In this document: positions 1 through 7,918 of the stretch, in pieces
Layout: each line of letters starts with the position of its first letter
Position numbering within the stretch: the stretch's first letter is position 1
Origin: Calothrix sp. PCC 7103
Lineage (GTDB): Bacteria; Cyanobacteriota; Cyanobacteriia; Cyanobacteriales; Nostocaceae
Direction: 5' to 3'
NCBI RefSeq assembly: GCF_000331305.1
Contig: NZ_KB217478.1
Span: 1,332,564-1,396,563 of the forward strand
Length of the DNA: 64,000 bases
Made by a program: the position numbers and the translations under genes
Notes under the pieces: model-generated
What the model was told of the DNA's origin: nothing
Seen by the model: the letters and a program-made list of their open reading frames with translations, nothing else
The model's database searches: none

Positions 1-1
1 C

Positions 2-514
2 ACCTTAAAACGTTTATTTATTTCTCCCTTAAGCGGCGCCTCATATTTTATGGGTATTTTTCTTGCCCATAGCTTTATTGGCATAGGGCAAACACTACTT
101 ATATATAGCGTAGCAGCATTTTGGGGCGCCAGTTTCAAAGGTTCCATACTACTTGGAGCAATTATCATTCTCACGAGCATCATCGCTTACGTAGGATTAG
201 GATTCATATTAGGCACACAGTTAGCACGTCGCACCGAAGACGTAAACGCCCTAGTAGCAGCATTTGGAGTTCCCTTACTAATACTAGGAGGTTCCTTTCT
301 ACCAACATCACTATTTCCCAAAAGCCTACTGAATATTGCCCGCTTCAACCCTATATACCACATGAACGAAGCCCTATTAAAAGTATCCGCAAACGGAGGA
401 AACATCGCCGACATAGAACCTCACCTCCTATTCTTACTATGGTTCGCACTAATCATGATAGTATCCGGCTGGCTCTCATACAGACGAATGCTCCTTGTAG
501 AAAGAAGACTTTAG
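2..514 (+). CDS. ABC-2 type transporter permease, C-terminal part (5' end outside window)
   Basis: The frame is open to the left edge of the window, so only the last ~170 residues are seen; an internal ATG at 50 is not a convincing start. The protein has three or four hydrophobic segments, a Gly-rich stretch (LGLGFILG-like), and the order ARRTEDVNA, then PLLILGGSFLP, then NPIYHMNEALL, which is typical of the C-terminal half of ABC-2 family permeases (drug, polysaccharide or lipid exporters). It ends with a basic tail (YRRMLLVERRL). A palindrome follows the stop. The next ABC ATPase (999) is on the same strand and could be its partner, but the permease-before-ATPase order and the inserted hsp20 remnant make this uncertain. 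The substrate cannot be told from sequence. Confidence 0.8.
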   Translation, partial: TLKRLFISPLSGASYFMGIFLAHSFIGIGQTLLIYSVAAFWGASFKGSILLGAIIILTSIIAYVGLGFILGTQLARRTEDVNALVAAFGVPLLILGGSFLPTSLFPKSLLNIARFNPIYHMNEALLKVSANGGNIADIEPHLLFLLWFALIMIVSGWLSYRRMLLVERRL

Positions 515-576
515 TGTAATACTTCTAACCTTTACGGTTTCTAAATTACAAATCAATCCTCAAATCACTATTTTTG

Positions 577-605
577 GTACTACTGGTTAAGTTAACCAGT
601 AGTAC
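577..605. terminator. Near-perfect palindrome after the permease gene
   Basis: Two 14-base arms (GTACTACTGGTTAA and its complement) are separated by one base. It starts about 60 bases after the permease stop. A T run lies on its left side (571-575) and none on its right, so it is a better terminator for minus-strand transcription than for the plus strand. It may equally be a dispersed repeat. The rest of 515-817 holds no gene I can support. Confidence 0.45.
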
Positions 606-817
606 TTCGCCCTTGGTTACTTTCAGGCTAGCGTCCTAAAGTCATTTATATTTATGACTGTAGTCAATTTACTCAAAACATAACTTTAGTTACTCTGTAG
701 TTATAGACTGTGTGGTAATCATGAAAACTTCAGGTGTAACTAACCGTAATCTTACAAATTCAGGCGCAATTACTATAAGAATTAAAGTAATCAAAACAAA
801 CTCTTCCTAAAATTACT

Positions 818-1006
818 ATGATGTTAACACGCTATAACCCTTGGCAAGAATTAAACGGATTACAACGCCAAATGGATTCTTTATTTGAACAAAAAGCGAC
901 AGTAAAAGCTCCTGTAGCAGAACTTCATGAAACTGATGCAGCATTAATTCTGAAGTTAGAACTTCCTGGAGTTGAAGCTAAAGATATAGACATCAACTAT
1001 GCTTAA
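818..1006 (+). pseudogene. Truncated Hsp20/alpha-crystallin small heat-shock protein
   Basis: The 62-residue frame starts like cyanobacterial HspA (RYNPWQELNGLQRQMDSLF) and continues into the beginning of the alpha-crystallin domain (PVAELHETDAALILKLELPG, then VEAKDIDI). It stops where the domain should go on for another ~80 residues; the family is usually ~145-150 residues long. The linker between the N-terminal helix and the domain also looks short. The last 8 bases overlap the start of the ABC ATPase gene (ATG at 999), so the break point is the gene junction itself. What remains lacks most of the beta-sandwich and the C-terminal IXI motif needed for oligomers, so chaperone activity is unlikely. 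Its promoter may still work and drive the ATPase gene. Confidence 0.75.
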
Positions 1007-1916
1007 AATCAAAAACTTAAACAAATCACACGGCGCCAGAAAAGTCCTAAATAATTTAAATCTAAATATCGGTACAGGTGAAATATATGGCTTACTCGGC
1101 GCCAACGGAGCAGGCAAGACAACTACTATAAATATTATTTGTAATCTTATCCAAGCTGACAGTGGCTATATTTCAATTCATAATCAACCGATTACAGATG
1201 ATACAAAAGCATTAATTGGCATTGCCCCCCAAGAAAACTTACTATATAAAACTTTGTCATGTGAGGAAAATCTGACATTTTTTGCACAAATATACGGTTT
1301 ACGTGCAAGAACATGTCGTGAGCAAGTACTCAAAACACTCGCTGACGTAAAGCTATTTGACCGGGCAAAAAGTCCAGTGGAAACCCTAAGCGGAGGAATG
1401 CAACGGCGCCTAAATATGGCAGTTGCTTTAGTACACCAACCAAAACTCGTAATTTTAGATGAACCAACCACAGGGTTAGACATCGAAGCACGTTACGAAA
1501 TTTGGGAGCTGATCAAACAACTTAAAAATCAGGGTATCACAATTTTACTCACAACCCATTTACTCGACGAAGCCGAACGACTATGTGATAAAATTGGCAT
1601 TCTTAAAAATGGTCAAATATTAGCAGAAGGCAGTTTGGCTCAATTACGTCAGTATATACCCGCAGAGGAAGTAGTAACAATAAAAACTGCGAACGAGGAA
1701 AAAGCAATTGCGTTGGCACAAGAATACGGTTTTACACCTCGACGTTACGGAAGCGATTTGACATTTTGGATACCCGAAGCATTAGAACTAAAAGAAATTA
1801 TGGGGCGTTTTGAGGGTGTTGATATTGATTCTATTTCTCGTCAACCTGTGCGCTTAGAGCATATCTATCTCGAAGTCACGCAGCAAGATAGCGTAAAATC
1901 CAACAATGTTAGATAG
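999..1916 (+). CDS. ABC transporter ATP-binding protein (DrrA/CcmA-like exporter ATPase)
   Basis: This 305-residue nucleotide-binding subunit would power export through an ABC-2 permease. It has a complete Walker A (GANGAGKT, about residue 35), Q-loop (APQENL), signature (LSGGMQRR), Walker B with D-loop (LVILDEPTTGLD) and switch His (TTHLLDEAE). The ~90-residue C-terminal extension is usual for the DrrA/CcmA class. The ATG overlaps the end of the hsp20 remnant by 8 bases and the start region is embedded in that remnant, so expression may depend on translational coupling to it or on the old heat-shock promoter. The partner may be the permease at the left edge. The cargo is unknown. Confidence 0.88.
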   Translation: MLKIKNLNKSHGARKVLNNLNLNIGTGEIYGLLGANGAGKTTTINIICNLIQADSGYISIHNQPITDDTKALIGIAPQENLLYKTLSCEENLTFFAQIYGLRARTCREQVLKTLADVKLFDRAKSPVETLSGGMQRRLNMAVALVHQPKLVILDEPTTGLDIEARYEIWELIKQLKNQGITILLTTHLLDEAERLCDKIGILKNGQILAEGSLAQLRQYIPAEEVVTIKTANEEKAIALAQEYGFTPRRYGSDLTFWIPEALELKEIMGRFEGVDIDSISRQPVRLEHIYLEVTQQDSVKSNNVR

Positions 1917-1969
1917 AAACTGCATTTAATAAAAAATCGGTTTCTAACACCTAAAAGAGAGGAACCAAG

Positions 1970-2320
1970 ATGAGTTGGACTAAAGTTCTGGCACAAGACG
2001 AACTATCTTTAGATGCACGAAAAGTAGTTAAAGTCGAAAAGCGCTCGATTTTATTACTCAATCACAATAACCAAATTTACGCCATTGAAAATTCTTGTCC
2101 CCACTTAGGGTTGCCATTGAAAAAGGGCAAAATTACCGAAGATGGGTCAATTGTATGTCCATTTCACCGTAGCGCATTTGATTTAACTACAGGTCAACCC
2201 TCAAAATGGATTCCCTTTCCACCTGGTATAGGCAAACTAATGGGGATGATTTCTACTGAAAAAGGAGTTGCTGTCTTTCCTACTCGTATCGAAGAAGGAA
2301 GCATTTGGGTAGACGTTTAG
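1970..2320 (+). CDS. Rieske [2Fe-2S] domain protein
   Basis: This small soluble ferredoxin-like Rieske protein has 116 residues. The cluster ligands are in the classical spacing: C43-P-H45 and C63-P-F-H66, followed by SAFDLTTG, which is the pattern of Rieske ferredoxins and the N-terminal Rieske domains of oxygenases. It has no transmembrane segment, so it is not the cytochrome b6f subunit PetC. The ribosome binding site AGAGGA lies about 10 bases before the ATG. It follows the ABC ATPase gene by 53 bases in the same direction and may be cotranscribed. Likely role: electron transfer to an unidentified oxygenase or reductase. Confidence 0.85.
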   Translation: MSWTKVLAQDELSLDARKVVKVEKRSILLLNHNNQIYAIENSCPHLGLPLKKGKITEDGSIVCPFHRSAFDLTTGQPSKWIPFPPGIGKLMGMISTEKGVAVFPTRIEEGSIWVDV

Positions 2321-2325
2321 CCAAA

Positions 2326-2358
2326 GAAACTGGGTTTCTTGTGTGGAAACCCGGTTTC
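2326..2358 (+). terminator. Hairpin after the Rieske gene (AAACCGGGTTT family)
   Basis: A 13-base stem (GAAACTGGGTTTC with GAAACCCGGTTTC, one G-T type mismatch) closes a 7-base loop, 5 bases after the stop codon. A related inverted pair occurs at 5475-5538, and a half copy (ATCGGTTTCTAAC) lies before the Rieske gene near 1937. This suggests a small dispersed repeat that serves as a transcript end. Confidence 0.55.
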
Positions 2359-2535
2359 TAACATGCATAACTTCCGAAAATATTTAAACCGTAAATCTTG
2401 ACACTTCGCTTTTTATGGATAATCTTTATTGTATCTTCATGAAATCTTTATTGTATTTTCGGGAAATATCTATAGGGAGGATGAAGATAACCATTAGAGA
2501 TTTTGATTAAATAAGGTACAATCTGGAGCAAAAAC

Positions 2536-2697
2536 GTGAAAAGCAGCCAAAATAGCGCAAATACGCGCCCCACTAAATCTGACAAAAAACGCCAATCATC
2601 AACTTACGTAGATATTGGTACACCGAAAGTGCCACTTAAAAAGCAGTCCTCTAAGGAAAGCCAAGAATCACTGAGTGATTGGGCACACGCAAGCTAG
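2536..2697 (+). CDS. Small basic hypothetical protein, 53 residues, GTG start
   Basis: A GTG-initiated frame of 53 residues has a good Shine-Dalgarno (GGAG at 2524-2527, 8 bases upstream). The product is polar and rich in Ser, Lys and Gln (KSSQNSANTRPTKSDKKRQ, then TYVDIGTPKVPLKK and a C-terminal SLSDWAHAS). There is no signal peptide or membrane segment. It is not a shadow of another gene, because nothing else covers this interval. I do not recognise a family. The ordered mix of charged residues and the ribosome site make it more likely real than not. Confidence 0.5.
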   Translation: MKSSQNSANTRPTKSDKKRQSSTYVDIGTPKVPLKKQSSKESQESLSDWAHAS

Positions 2698-2898
2698 ACT
2701 ACATTACAATTAAGCGTTCAATAATCTCCAACAGTCCGGGAACAATCGATTTTGAGGCGGCGTCATCGGTTGTATGAGTAGGACAACTCCAAGTTTTAGG
2801 TAGTGTTTACTCAACCTATACTTCTCCTTTATGATTACCAACTATTCGACCTCTCACGTTTTATGAACTGCGTGGGAGGTTACTTATATATTGGGAAT

Positions 2899-3777
2899 AT
2901 GAGAGAGCAGAGTATGGATAAATTATGGGACTGTGTGAAAGCGACGACAGAACGCGCGCTGTCGTGTGGTGCTTTACTATCAATACCCACTAATTACGAG
3001 TTTGTCGAGCAAGATGGTGTAGTATTCATGGTGCGGATATTATCGAATCTGGTGCGGAAGGATGAAGCGAAGAAGAAAGAAAAGCAAATAACTCAAAATG
3101 CGAGTGAGTTTAATCCTTTCCTTCCTTACGAACAAGATTTATGGGTAGCGGACATTTCAGACACCCACGTTTGTATTTTAAACAAATTTAATGTCGTTGA
3201 TTACCACTTACTTATTATTACTCGTGCGTTTGAGGCACAAGAATCTTTACTAACAGAACGAGACTTGGCGGCAATGTGGTATGCAATAGCTGACTTTGAT
3301 GGATTAGCGTTTTATAATGGCGGTCAAGTTGCAGGCGCCAGTCAAAAGCATAAACATTTACAATTAGTTCCTTTACCACTTGCGCCTAATGGAACAAAAC
3401 TACCAATTGAGCCTTTACTTTCATCAGCCTCATTTCAAGGTTCTGTCGGTACAATATCCAGACTTCCATTCGTACACGCATTTACACGCTTAAATCCGGA
3501 TTGGGTAAAGTCTCCAGTTGAAGGTGGTATTGCTACTTTACAACACTACCATGACTCACTTGCAGCAGTAGGGTTACAAGATAGCGGCGCCTATAACTTA
3601 CTAGCAACACGAGAGTGGATGCTCATAATACCGCGACAACACGAATGTTTCGAGTCTATATCAGTAAATTCACTGGGTTTTGCAGGCGCCTTACTCGTGC
3701 GAAACTCCGAGCAACTACAACGTCTTAAGGATTATGGACCAATGAATATCCTTAAAAGCGTAGCCATACCTCTCTGA
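2899..3777 (+). CDS. ATP adenylyltransferase (Ap4A phosphorylase)
   Basis: The enzyme cleaves diadenosine tetraphosphate with phosphate to ATP and ADP, or runs in reverse. The family signature is complete: NPFLPYEQDLWV, HVCILNKFNVVDYHLL, then the HIT-like catalytic stretch SQKHKHLQLVPL (His-x-His-x-Gln, nucleophilic His) about residue 150, and the C-terminal NLLATREWMLIIPR and SINSLGFAGALLVRN-like segments (here SVNSLGFAGALLVRN). I place the start at ATG 2899 (292 residues), since homologues begin near the following MDKLW segment; ATG 2914 is equally possible. A longer frame from GTG 2803 adds residues unlike the family. There is no clear operon partner. Confidence 0.88.
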   Translation: MREQSMDKLWDCVKATTERALSCGALLSIPTNYEFVEQDGVVFMVRILSNLVRKDEAKKKEKQITQNASEFNPFLPYEQDLWVADISDTHVCILNKFNVVDYHLLIITRAFEAQESLLTERDLAAMWYAIADFDGLAFYNGGQVAGASQKHKHLQLVPLPLAPNGTKLPIEPLLSSASFQGSVGTISRLPFVHAFTRLNPDWVKSPVEGGIATLQHYHDSLAAVGLQDSGAYNLLATREWMLIIPRQHECFESISVNSLGFAGALLVRNSEQLQRLKDYGPMNILKSVAIPL

Positions 3778-3909
3778 GAGTTAATTGAAATACTTTGCAT
3801 TGGTACCCAAGATTAGAGTAAAGTTAAAAAGTGTAACAAAGTATCAGTTTTACTTTAAGCTTTGAAACAAGCTTTTAACACTTAGCGTTGAAATTCTTAT
3901 AAAAAGTCC

Positions 3910-4719
3910 ATGCAAAAAAGTTTTTGGCGGCGCCTAGGGGCGTTTGTAGGGTTATTATTCTTAGCTGGTTCCATTTGGGTAATGCATCCTCCCGATGCTT
4001 TAGCTTATGACAACCCAGAACTATTACCAAAAACAGCAACCCCAGTTGTAGACCTAGCCAAAACTCTGACTGATGTCCAAGAAGAGAATTTGGTTAAAGA
4101 ACTTAATAGTTTTCAAGAAGAAACAGGCTGGAAACTACGAGTATTAACGCAGTTTGACCGTACACCTGGTCGGGCAGTTATCAACTTTTGGGGTCTAGAT
4201 GATAAAAGCATTTTGCTCGTATCAGATGCTCGTGGTGGTAACATTCTCAGCTTTAGTGTTGGTGACGCTGTGTATGAATTATTACCTAGAACATTTTGGA
4301 TAGAACTGCAAACCAGGTTTGGGAACTTGTATTACGTCCGTGAAAATGGTGAAGACAAAGCAATACTAGATACATTAAATACTGTAGAAGGGTGTTTACG
4401 TAAAGGTGGTTGTGGTGTAGTACCAGGATTACCGCGCGAACAGTGGATTTTAACCTTAATTACATCGGTCATTGGAGGTGTGATTTGCGGTTTTGCAGCA
4501 CAACCACGTCGTGAAGGTCAAGTGTTTGCATGGCAGTGGGCATTAATTTTTTCACCTTTATGGGGAATTTTATTTCTTGCCTTCGGTATCGGCCCCGTCG
4601 TCACTCGTACAACGGAATGGCTACCTTTATTCCGCAACGTAGCAGGTTTCCTAATGGGTGTTATAGTAGCTTACCTCTCACCAGTATTTGGGCGCCCCTC
4701 ACCAAACGCCGAATCTTAA
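3910..4719 (+). CDS. psb32: Psb32-like TPM-domain protein of photosystem II repair
   Basis: The 269-residue protein matches the cyanobacterial Psb32 family (Synechocystis Sll1390, related to plant TLP18.3), which protects photosystem II and speeds its repair after photodamage. An N-terminal hydrophobic segment with an Ala-x-Ala-like site (residues ~12-32, DALAYDNPE) puts the TPM domain in the thylakoid lumen. The domain (~35-175) contains TPVVDLAKTLT, WKLRVLTQFDRTPGRA and LLVSDARGGNILSF. Two or three C-terminal hydrophobic helices (~180-260, GVICGFAAQP and FGIGPVV) would anchor it. It stands alone, with an STRR tract after the stop. Confidence 0.85.
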   Translation: MQKSFWRRLGAFVGLLFLAGSIWVMHPPDALAYDNPELLPKTATPVVDLAKTLTDVQEENLVKELNSFQEETGWKLRVLTQFDRTPGRAVINFWGLDDKSILLVSDARGGNILSFSVGDAVYELLPRTFWIELQTRFGNLYYVRENGEDKAILDTLNTVEGCLRKGGCGVVPGLPREQWILTLITSVIGGVICGFAAQPRREGQVFAWQWALIFSPLWGILFLAFGIGPVVTRTTEWLPLFRNVAGFLMGVIVAYLSPVFGRPSPNAES

Positions 4720-4727
4720 AAAAGTTA

Positions 4728-4802
4728 GGAGTTAAGAGTTAGAAGTTAGAAGTATGACTCATAATTCATAATTAATAACTCATAACTCATAACTCATAAC
4801 TA
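4728..4802. repeat. STRR tract (AGTTAGAAGTT and CTCATAA units)
   Basis: Degenerate 7-8 base units lie back to back: first GTTAGGAGTTAAGAGTTAG-type, then repeated CTCATAA/CTCATAAC. The two halves are partly complementary, so the tract can fold into a long hairpin. Similar tracts occur at 16361, 19641, 19822, 30206, 30330 and 35135 in this window. They are the short tandemly repeated repetitive sequences known from heterocyst-forming cyanobacteria. Confidence 0.8.
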
Positions 4803-4844
4803 ATTTACTGTAAGCTTATTGCTGTTGTGCGTTGCAGAACTCGA

Positions 4845-5465
4845 ATGGAATGGCATATAACTGATGCTCAAAGCTTGGCAATCATTGATAGTGAAATTGG
4901 CGACCATGTTTTTTCACCCGCAGAATACGAAATCGTGAGGCGTGTTATTTATGCCACATGTGATTTTGAATATAAATTATTGCTGAATTTTTCAGAGCGT
5001 GCTTTACAATCAGCAGCAGCAGCTTTAGCCGCTCGTACCACTATAATTGTCGATGTACCGATGGTGCAGGTAGGTATAGCAAATGACATACAAAATACTT
5101 TTGCAAATCCAGTATTTTGCAGTTTTGAAGCTGTAAATGAATCTCAAAACAAAAAAACTCGTGCGGCATCAGGTACAGAAGTACTTGCAAAACGATATCC
5201 AGAAGGAATTTTTATAGTTGGTCAAGCTCAAACTGCACTTTCCACACTTGTGGAATTAATAGAAGCAGAAGAAATTAAACCAGCTTTAATAATTGCAACT
5301 CCTCCAGGATTTATAGATGTAAATATGGTAAAAGAGGGCTTACGTGAATCACTTGTCCCAAATATCATGGTTGAAGGTCGTAAAGGAAACGCAGTAGTTG
5401 CCGCAGCAATTGTTAATGGTTTGGTAGATTTAGCTTGGCAAGCTTACGGGTCAGATGGGAAATAA
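4845..5465 (+). CDS. cbiC: Precorrin-8X / cobalt-precorrin-8 methylmutase
   Basis: This corrin-ring enzyme of cobalamin synthesis moves the C11 methyl group to C12, giving hydrogenobyrinic/cobyrinic acid. The ATG at 4845 gives 206 residues, the family's usual length, and starts at the conserved MEWHITDAQSLAIID; the upstream GTG (4827) would add six residues. Conserved blocks are PAEYEIVRRVIYAT, the Ser/Ala-rich helix, and the C-terminal ALIIATPPGFIDV and VEGRKGNAVVAAAIVNGL. The region of the proposed catalytic His in Pseudomonas CobH (RxxHxT) reads RVIYAT here; from memory, cyanobacterial members commonly share the Tyr. No other cobalamin gene is adjacent, as is usual for scattered cyanobacterial cob genes. 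Confidence 0.9.
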   Translation: MEWHITDAQSLAIIDSEIGDHVFSPAEYEIVRRVIYATCDFEYKLLLNFSERALQSAAAALAARTTIIVDVPMVQVGIANDIQNTFANPVFCSFEAVNESQNKKTRAASGTEVLAKRYPEGIFIVGQAQTALSTLVELIEAEEIKPALIIATPPGFIDVNMVKEGLRESLVPNIMVEGRKGNAVVAAAIVNGLVDLAWQAYGSDGK

Positions 5466-5474
5466 TAAATCTTA

Positions 5475-5538
5475 GAAACCGGATTTCTTCTTGATATCTT
5501 GCAATAAAAATGAGAATTTTGCATATAAACCCGGTTTC
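5475..5538. terminator. Inverted repeat between convergent genes (AAACCGGGTTT family)
   Basis: The outer arms GAAACCGGATTTC (5475-5487) and AAACCCGGTTTC (5527-5538) pair with one mismatch. The inner arms TTGCAATAAAAAT and ATTTTGCA also pair. It separates cbiC (plus) from the 5538-6275 gene (minus) and touches the stop codon of the latter, so it probably ends transcripts from both sides. Confidence 0.5.
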
Positions 5539-6275
5539 TAATAATCTTCTTCTGTATCCCAATCATCGCGTCTTCTGCGTCTCGTATCTTCTTGTGGACG
5601 ACGACGGCGCCTTGGTCTATCATACTCGTCATCATCATCGCGTAAGCGCTTTCCAACTTCTGTAAAAAAGTCTCTTCGTAAATAAGGGTAATCACTTATC
5701 CAAATATTGCGATTAGGAATATATATATCAGTAATTTCTTCGATACGGCTGAGGTCAGCACGATTTGACAACACAAGCATTTCAGCAATTTGACCACGTG
5801 TCACAGCTTTATATGCTACTTCTAATGGTGCTTGATACTCAGCAGTAAACCCTGTTTCATCACCAACTTCTAAATTGATGCGCTTTTCGCGATTTTCGAC
5901 AATTACCAACTCACCCTTACCATTAACAGTTTCTTGCTTACCGACTAACTCTTCAGTAATCCAAATATCCACGACTCGACCGCGAAAAAAGCCACAATAC
6001 TTATAACGTCGGCATTTACCATTTCGGACGCTAGCTTGAAATACAGGTCCCCACAACCAATAAAAAGCGCTAACTAGTCCAAGTACAAATATAAGTGGTC
6101 CAAAATCAAATCCTAAAACAAACCTTAAAATTAAAACAACAGCAGCAGCTACTACAGAAATTAATAATCTTTGTAAAAGTTTAGAAAAATTACCCCAATA
6201 ATATTTGTACTGAGGCCCAGTCCCTATCAAAGGAATAAGTTGGTCAAATTTTTCGCGTGTTAGTGGAATAAGCAT
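5538..6275 (-). CDS. Conserved cyanobacterial two-helix membrane protein with an Arg/Asp-rich tail
   Basis: The 245-residue protein starts with MLIPLTREKFDQLIPLI and has two adjacent transmembrane helices (residues ~35-75, LLISVVAAAVVLILRFVLG and LIFVLGLVSAFYWLWG). A soluble domain (~80-190) of unknown fold follows, with paired beta strands (VVDIWITEELVGKQETV). The extreme C-terminus is low-complexity and strongly charged (DDDDEYDRPRRRRRP, then RRRRRDDWDTEEDY). Homologues are sometimes labelled phosphate ABC transporter permease, but nothing in the sequence supports transport. I do not know its function. The tail could bind nucleic acid or a partner protein. Confidence 0.7.
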   Translation of the reverse strand: MLIPLTREKFDQLIPLIGTGPQYKYYWGNFSKLLQRLLISVVAAAVVLILRFVLGFDFGPLIFVLGLVSAFYWLWGPVFQASVRNGKCRRYKYCGFFRGRVVDIWITEELVGKQETVNGKGELVIVENREKRINLEVGDETGFTAEYQAPLEVAYKAVTRGQIAEMLVLSNRADLSRIEEITDIYIPNRNIWISDYPYLRRDFFTEVGKRLRDDDDEYDRPRRRRRPQEDTRRRRRDDWDTEEDY

Positions 6276-6290
6276 AATTTTTTACATGTA

Positions 6291-6312
6291 GAGACGTGAC
6301 ATGTCACGTCTC
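6291..6312. repeat. Perfect 22-base palindrome (GAGACGTGACA arm)
   Basis: The two 11-base arms are exact complements with no spacer. The sequence is a variant of the 28-base palindrome at 27465-27492 and differs by compensating base changes in both arms. It lies between the minus-strand gene at 6275 and the end of dapB (6321), so it can form a hairpin in the dapB transcript. Confidence 0.75.
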
Positions 6313-6320
6313 CCCCTTGT

Positions 6321-7163
6321 CTACAATATTTTTTCTAATCCATATACTAACGACTTTAACTGTTGAACCTTGCGAATAGCCAGTAAAACCCCTGGCATAT
6401 AACAAGCTCGGTCGGAAGTATCATGACGCAGTGTATAAATTTGCCCTGCTGCACCAAATATAACTTCTTGGTGTGCAATTAATCCAGGTAAACGAATACT
6501 GTGAATTCTTATCCCTTCCCCAGCATCACTACCCCTAGCACCTTTCAGCTTTTCTTCTTCCTTGACAATCGCAGGGTTAAAAGATTTACCCATTTCCGCG
6601 AGCATTTGGGCAGTTTGAATAGCAGTACCGCTAGGAGCATCAGCCTTTTGGTTATGATGCAATTCAATAATTTCCACATGGTCAAAATACTGTGATGCTG
6701 TTACCGCTGCTTGCTGCAACAATACCATCCCAATCGAGAAGTTAGGAATAATTAAACAACCAGTGCTAGCTTTTTCGGCAAAATCTGCTAAATCTTGTAG
6801 CTGTTGAGGACTTAAACCAGTAGTACCAACCACCGGACGAATACCATAAGCAATAGCGCTACGAACATTATCATACACCCCCGAAGGATGAGTAAAATCT
6901 ACTATCACCCCAGGAAGCATTTGCCGTTCACCTGCCACATAACCCAACATCGGTTCTAACTGGTTAGTTATTGGCACCTCTAACGGTTCGCTCAAACCAG
7001 CTAATTCTCCAATATCTTTACCTTGATGTTCTGGACTAGTGTCAATGGCGCCCATTATCGTCATATCAGATGCTTGGGATACAGCTTTAACAACCTCACG
7101 TCCCATTTTACCCGCAGCACCATTGATAATTACCGGAATTTTATTTTGATTAGCCATAGTCAA
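6321..7163 (-). CDS. dapB: 4-hydroxy-tetrahydrodipicolinate reductase
   Basis: This lysine/diaminopimelate pathway enzyme reduces the dapA product with NAD(P)H, in the cytosol. The N-terminal dinucleotide-binding loop is [10 protein letters not shown] (~residue 15). The family signature [15 protein letters not shown] (about residue 165) carries the catalytic His-His and Lys; VVGTTGLS and VDFTHPSGV are also typical, as is the C-terminal [17 protein letters not shown]. The length of 280 residues is normal for cyanobacteria. ATG 7163 or ATG 7157 can start it (MTMANQNK). The 303 bases upstream to 7466 show no further gene. Confidence 0.95.
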   Translation of the reverse strand: MTMANQNKIPVIINGAAGKMGREVVKAVSQASDMTIMGAIDTSPEHQGKDIGELAGLSEPLEVPITNQLEPMLGYVAGERQMLPGVIVDFTHPSGVYDNVRSAIAYGIRPVVGTTGLSPQQLQDLADFAEKASTGCLIIPNFSIGMVLLQQAAVTASQYFDHVEIIELHHNQKADAPSGTAIQTAQMLAEMGKSFNPAIVKEEEKLKGARGSDAGEGIRIHSIRLPGLIAHQEVIFGAAGQIYTLRHDTSDRACYMPGVLLAIRKVQQLKSLVYGLEKIL

Positions 7164-7466
7164 ACAAATATTCTGCCAGCGTAATTTCTACCCAACACAC
7201 GAATTTTAAGAGATTTGAGGCGCCACGTAAAAAGCGACCTTAGTTTTTGTTGGGAACTTGGCAGATTTAAATGAAGTCAGTCGCTTAAAATAAAGCACTC
7301 TACATCACCCATACGTGAACTTCACAGGGGCAAATACCAAATGTCGAAAATTTAGTCAGTAATAACCATGACAATAGTCACATCTTTGTATAAAATGCAC
7401 TGAGCAACACCCAAAAGATGTGAAATCATTAATGCGGTCTCTGTAGTTCAGAATAAAATTGAGTCA

Positions 7467-7841
7467 ATGAATAAGAAATTTGTCCTCACCTTACTTTCTA
7501 GTCCAGCATTGTTTGCCTCAGTGGCCTCAATGATGATGACCACTCCTGCCCAAGCAAGCCAAGTACTTCACCAAGGGTCACTTGACTGTATTCAATCACC
7601 CCACACCAAACAACATGCATTTGTTTGTGAGCGACGCCAAAAAGCAACAACAGCACCCGGACAACAAGTAGCTATAGCACAAAAACAACCAGAACTTATA
7701 CCACAGGCGCCGAACAAAATTACCGAGCTATCATTTACCGACGAAGAAAGCGACACAGCCATCCAACTCTTTGGATGCGACTGTCCCGCTTGCCTTAACT
7801 CATTACGCCAACTGCGCGGAATGACACAAATGGCTGTATAA
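7467..7841 (+). CDS. Secreted hypothetical protein with a C-terminal CxCxxC motif
   Basis: The 124-residue product begins with a clear signal peptide (MNKKFVLTLLSSPALFASVA, Ala-rich, cleavage near TPAQAS), so it should be lumenal or periplasmic. It has two further Cys in the first half (LDCIQ, FVCER) and ends with a compact Cys cluster, FGCDCPACLNSLRQLRG. The CDCPACL pattern looks like a small metal- or thiol-redox site, but I do not recognise a named family. It is transcribed toward psaK and the two genes share a strong bidirectional hairpin. Confidence 0.7.
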   Translation: MNKKFVLTLLSSPALFASVASMMMTTPAQASQVLHQGSLDCIQSPHTKQHAFVCERRQKATTAPGQQVAIAQKQPELIPQAPNKITELSFTDEESDTAIQLFGCDCPACLNSLRQLRGMTQMAV

Positions 7842-7856
7842 AAGTGCTGAGTAGAA

Positions 7857-7909
7857 AGTGCGCTCGTGCTGAGTGAATAATATTATATTTTACTCAGCAC
7901 GAGCGCACT
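7857..7909. terminator. Strong bidirectional terminator between 7467 gene and psaK
   Basis: The arms AGTGCGCTCGTGCTGAGT (7857-7874) and the exact complement (7892-7909) form a perfect 18-base stem around an AT-rich 17-base loop. It sits between two convergent genes. The GTGCTGAGT half matches STRR units seen elsewhere, so the terminator may derive from an STRR. Confidence 0.75.
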
Positions 7910-7918
7910 CATTACTCT

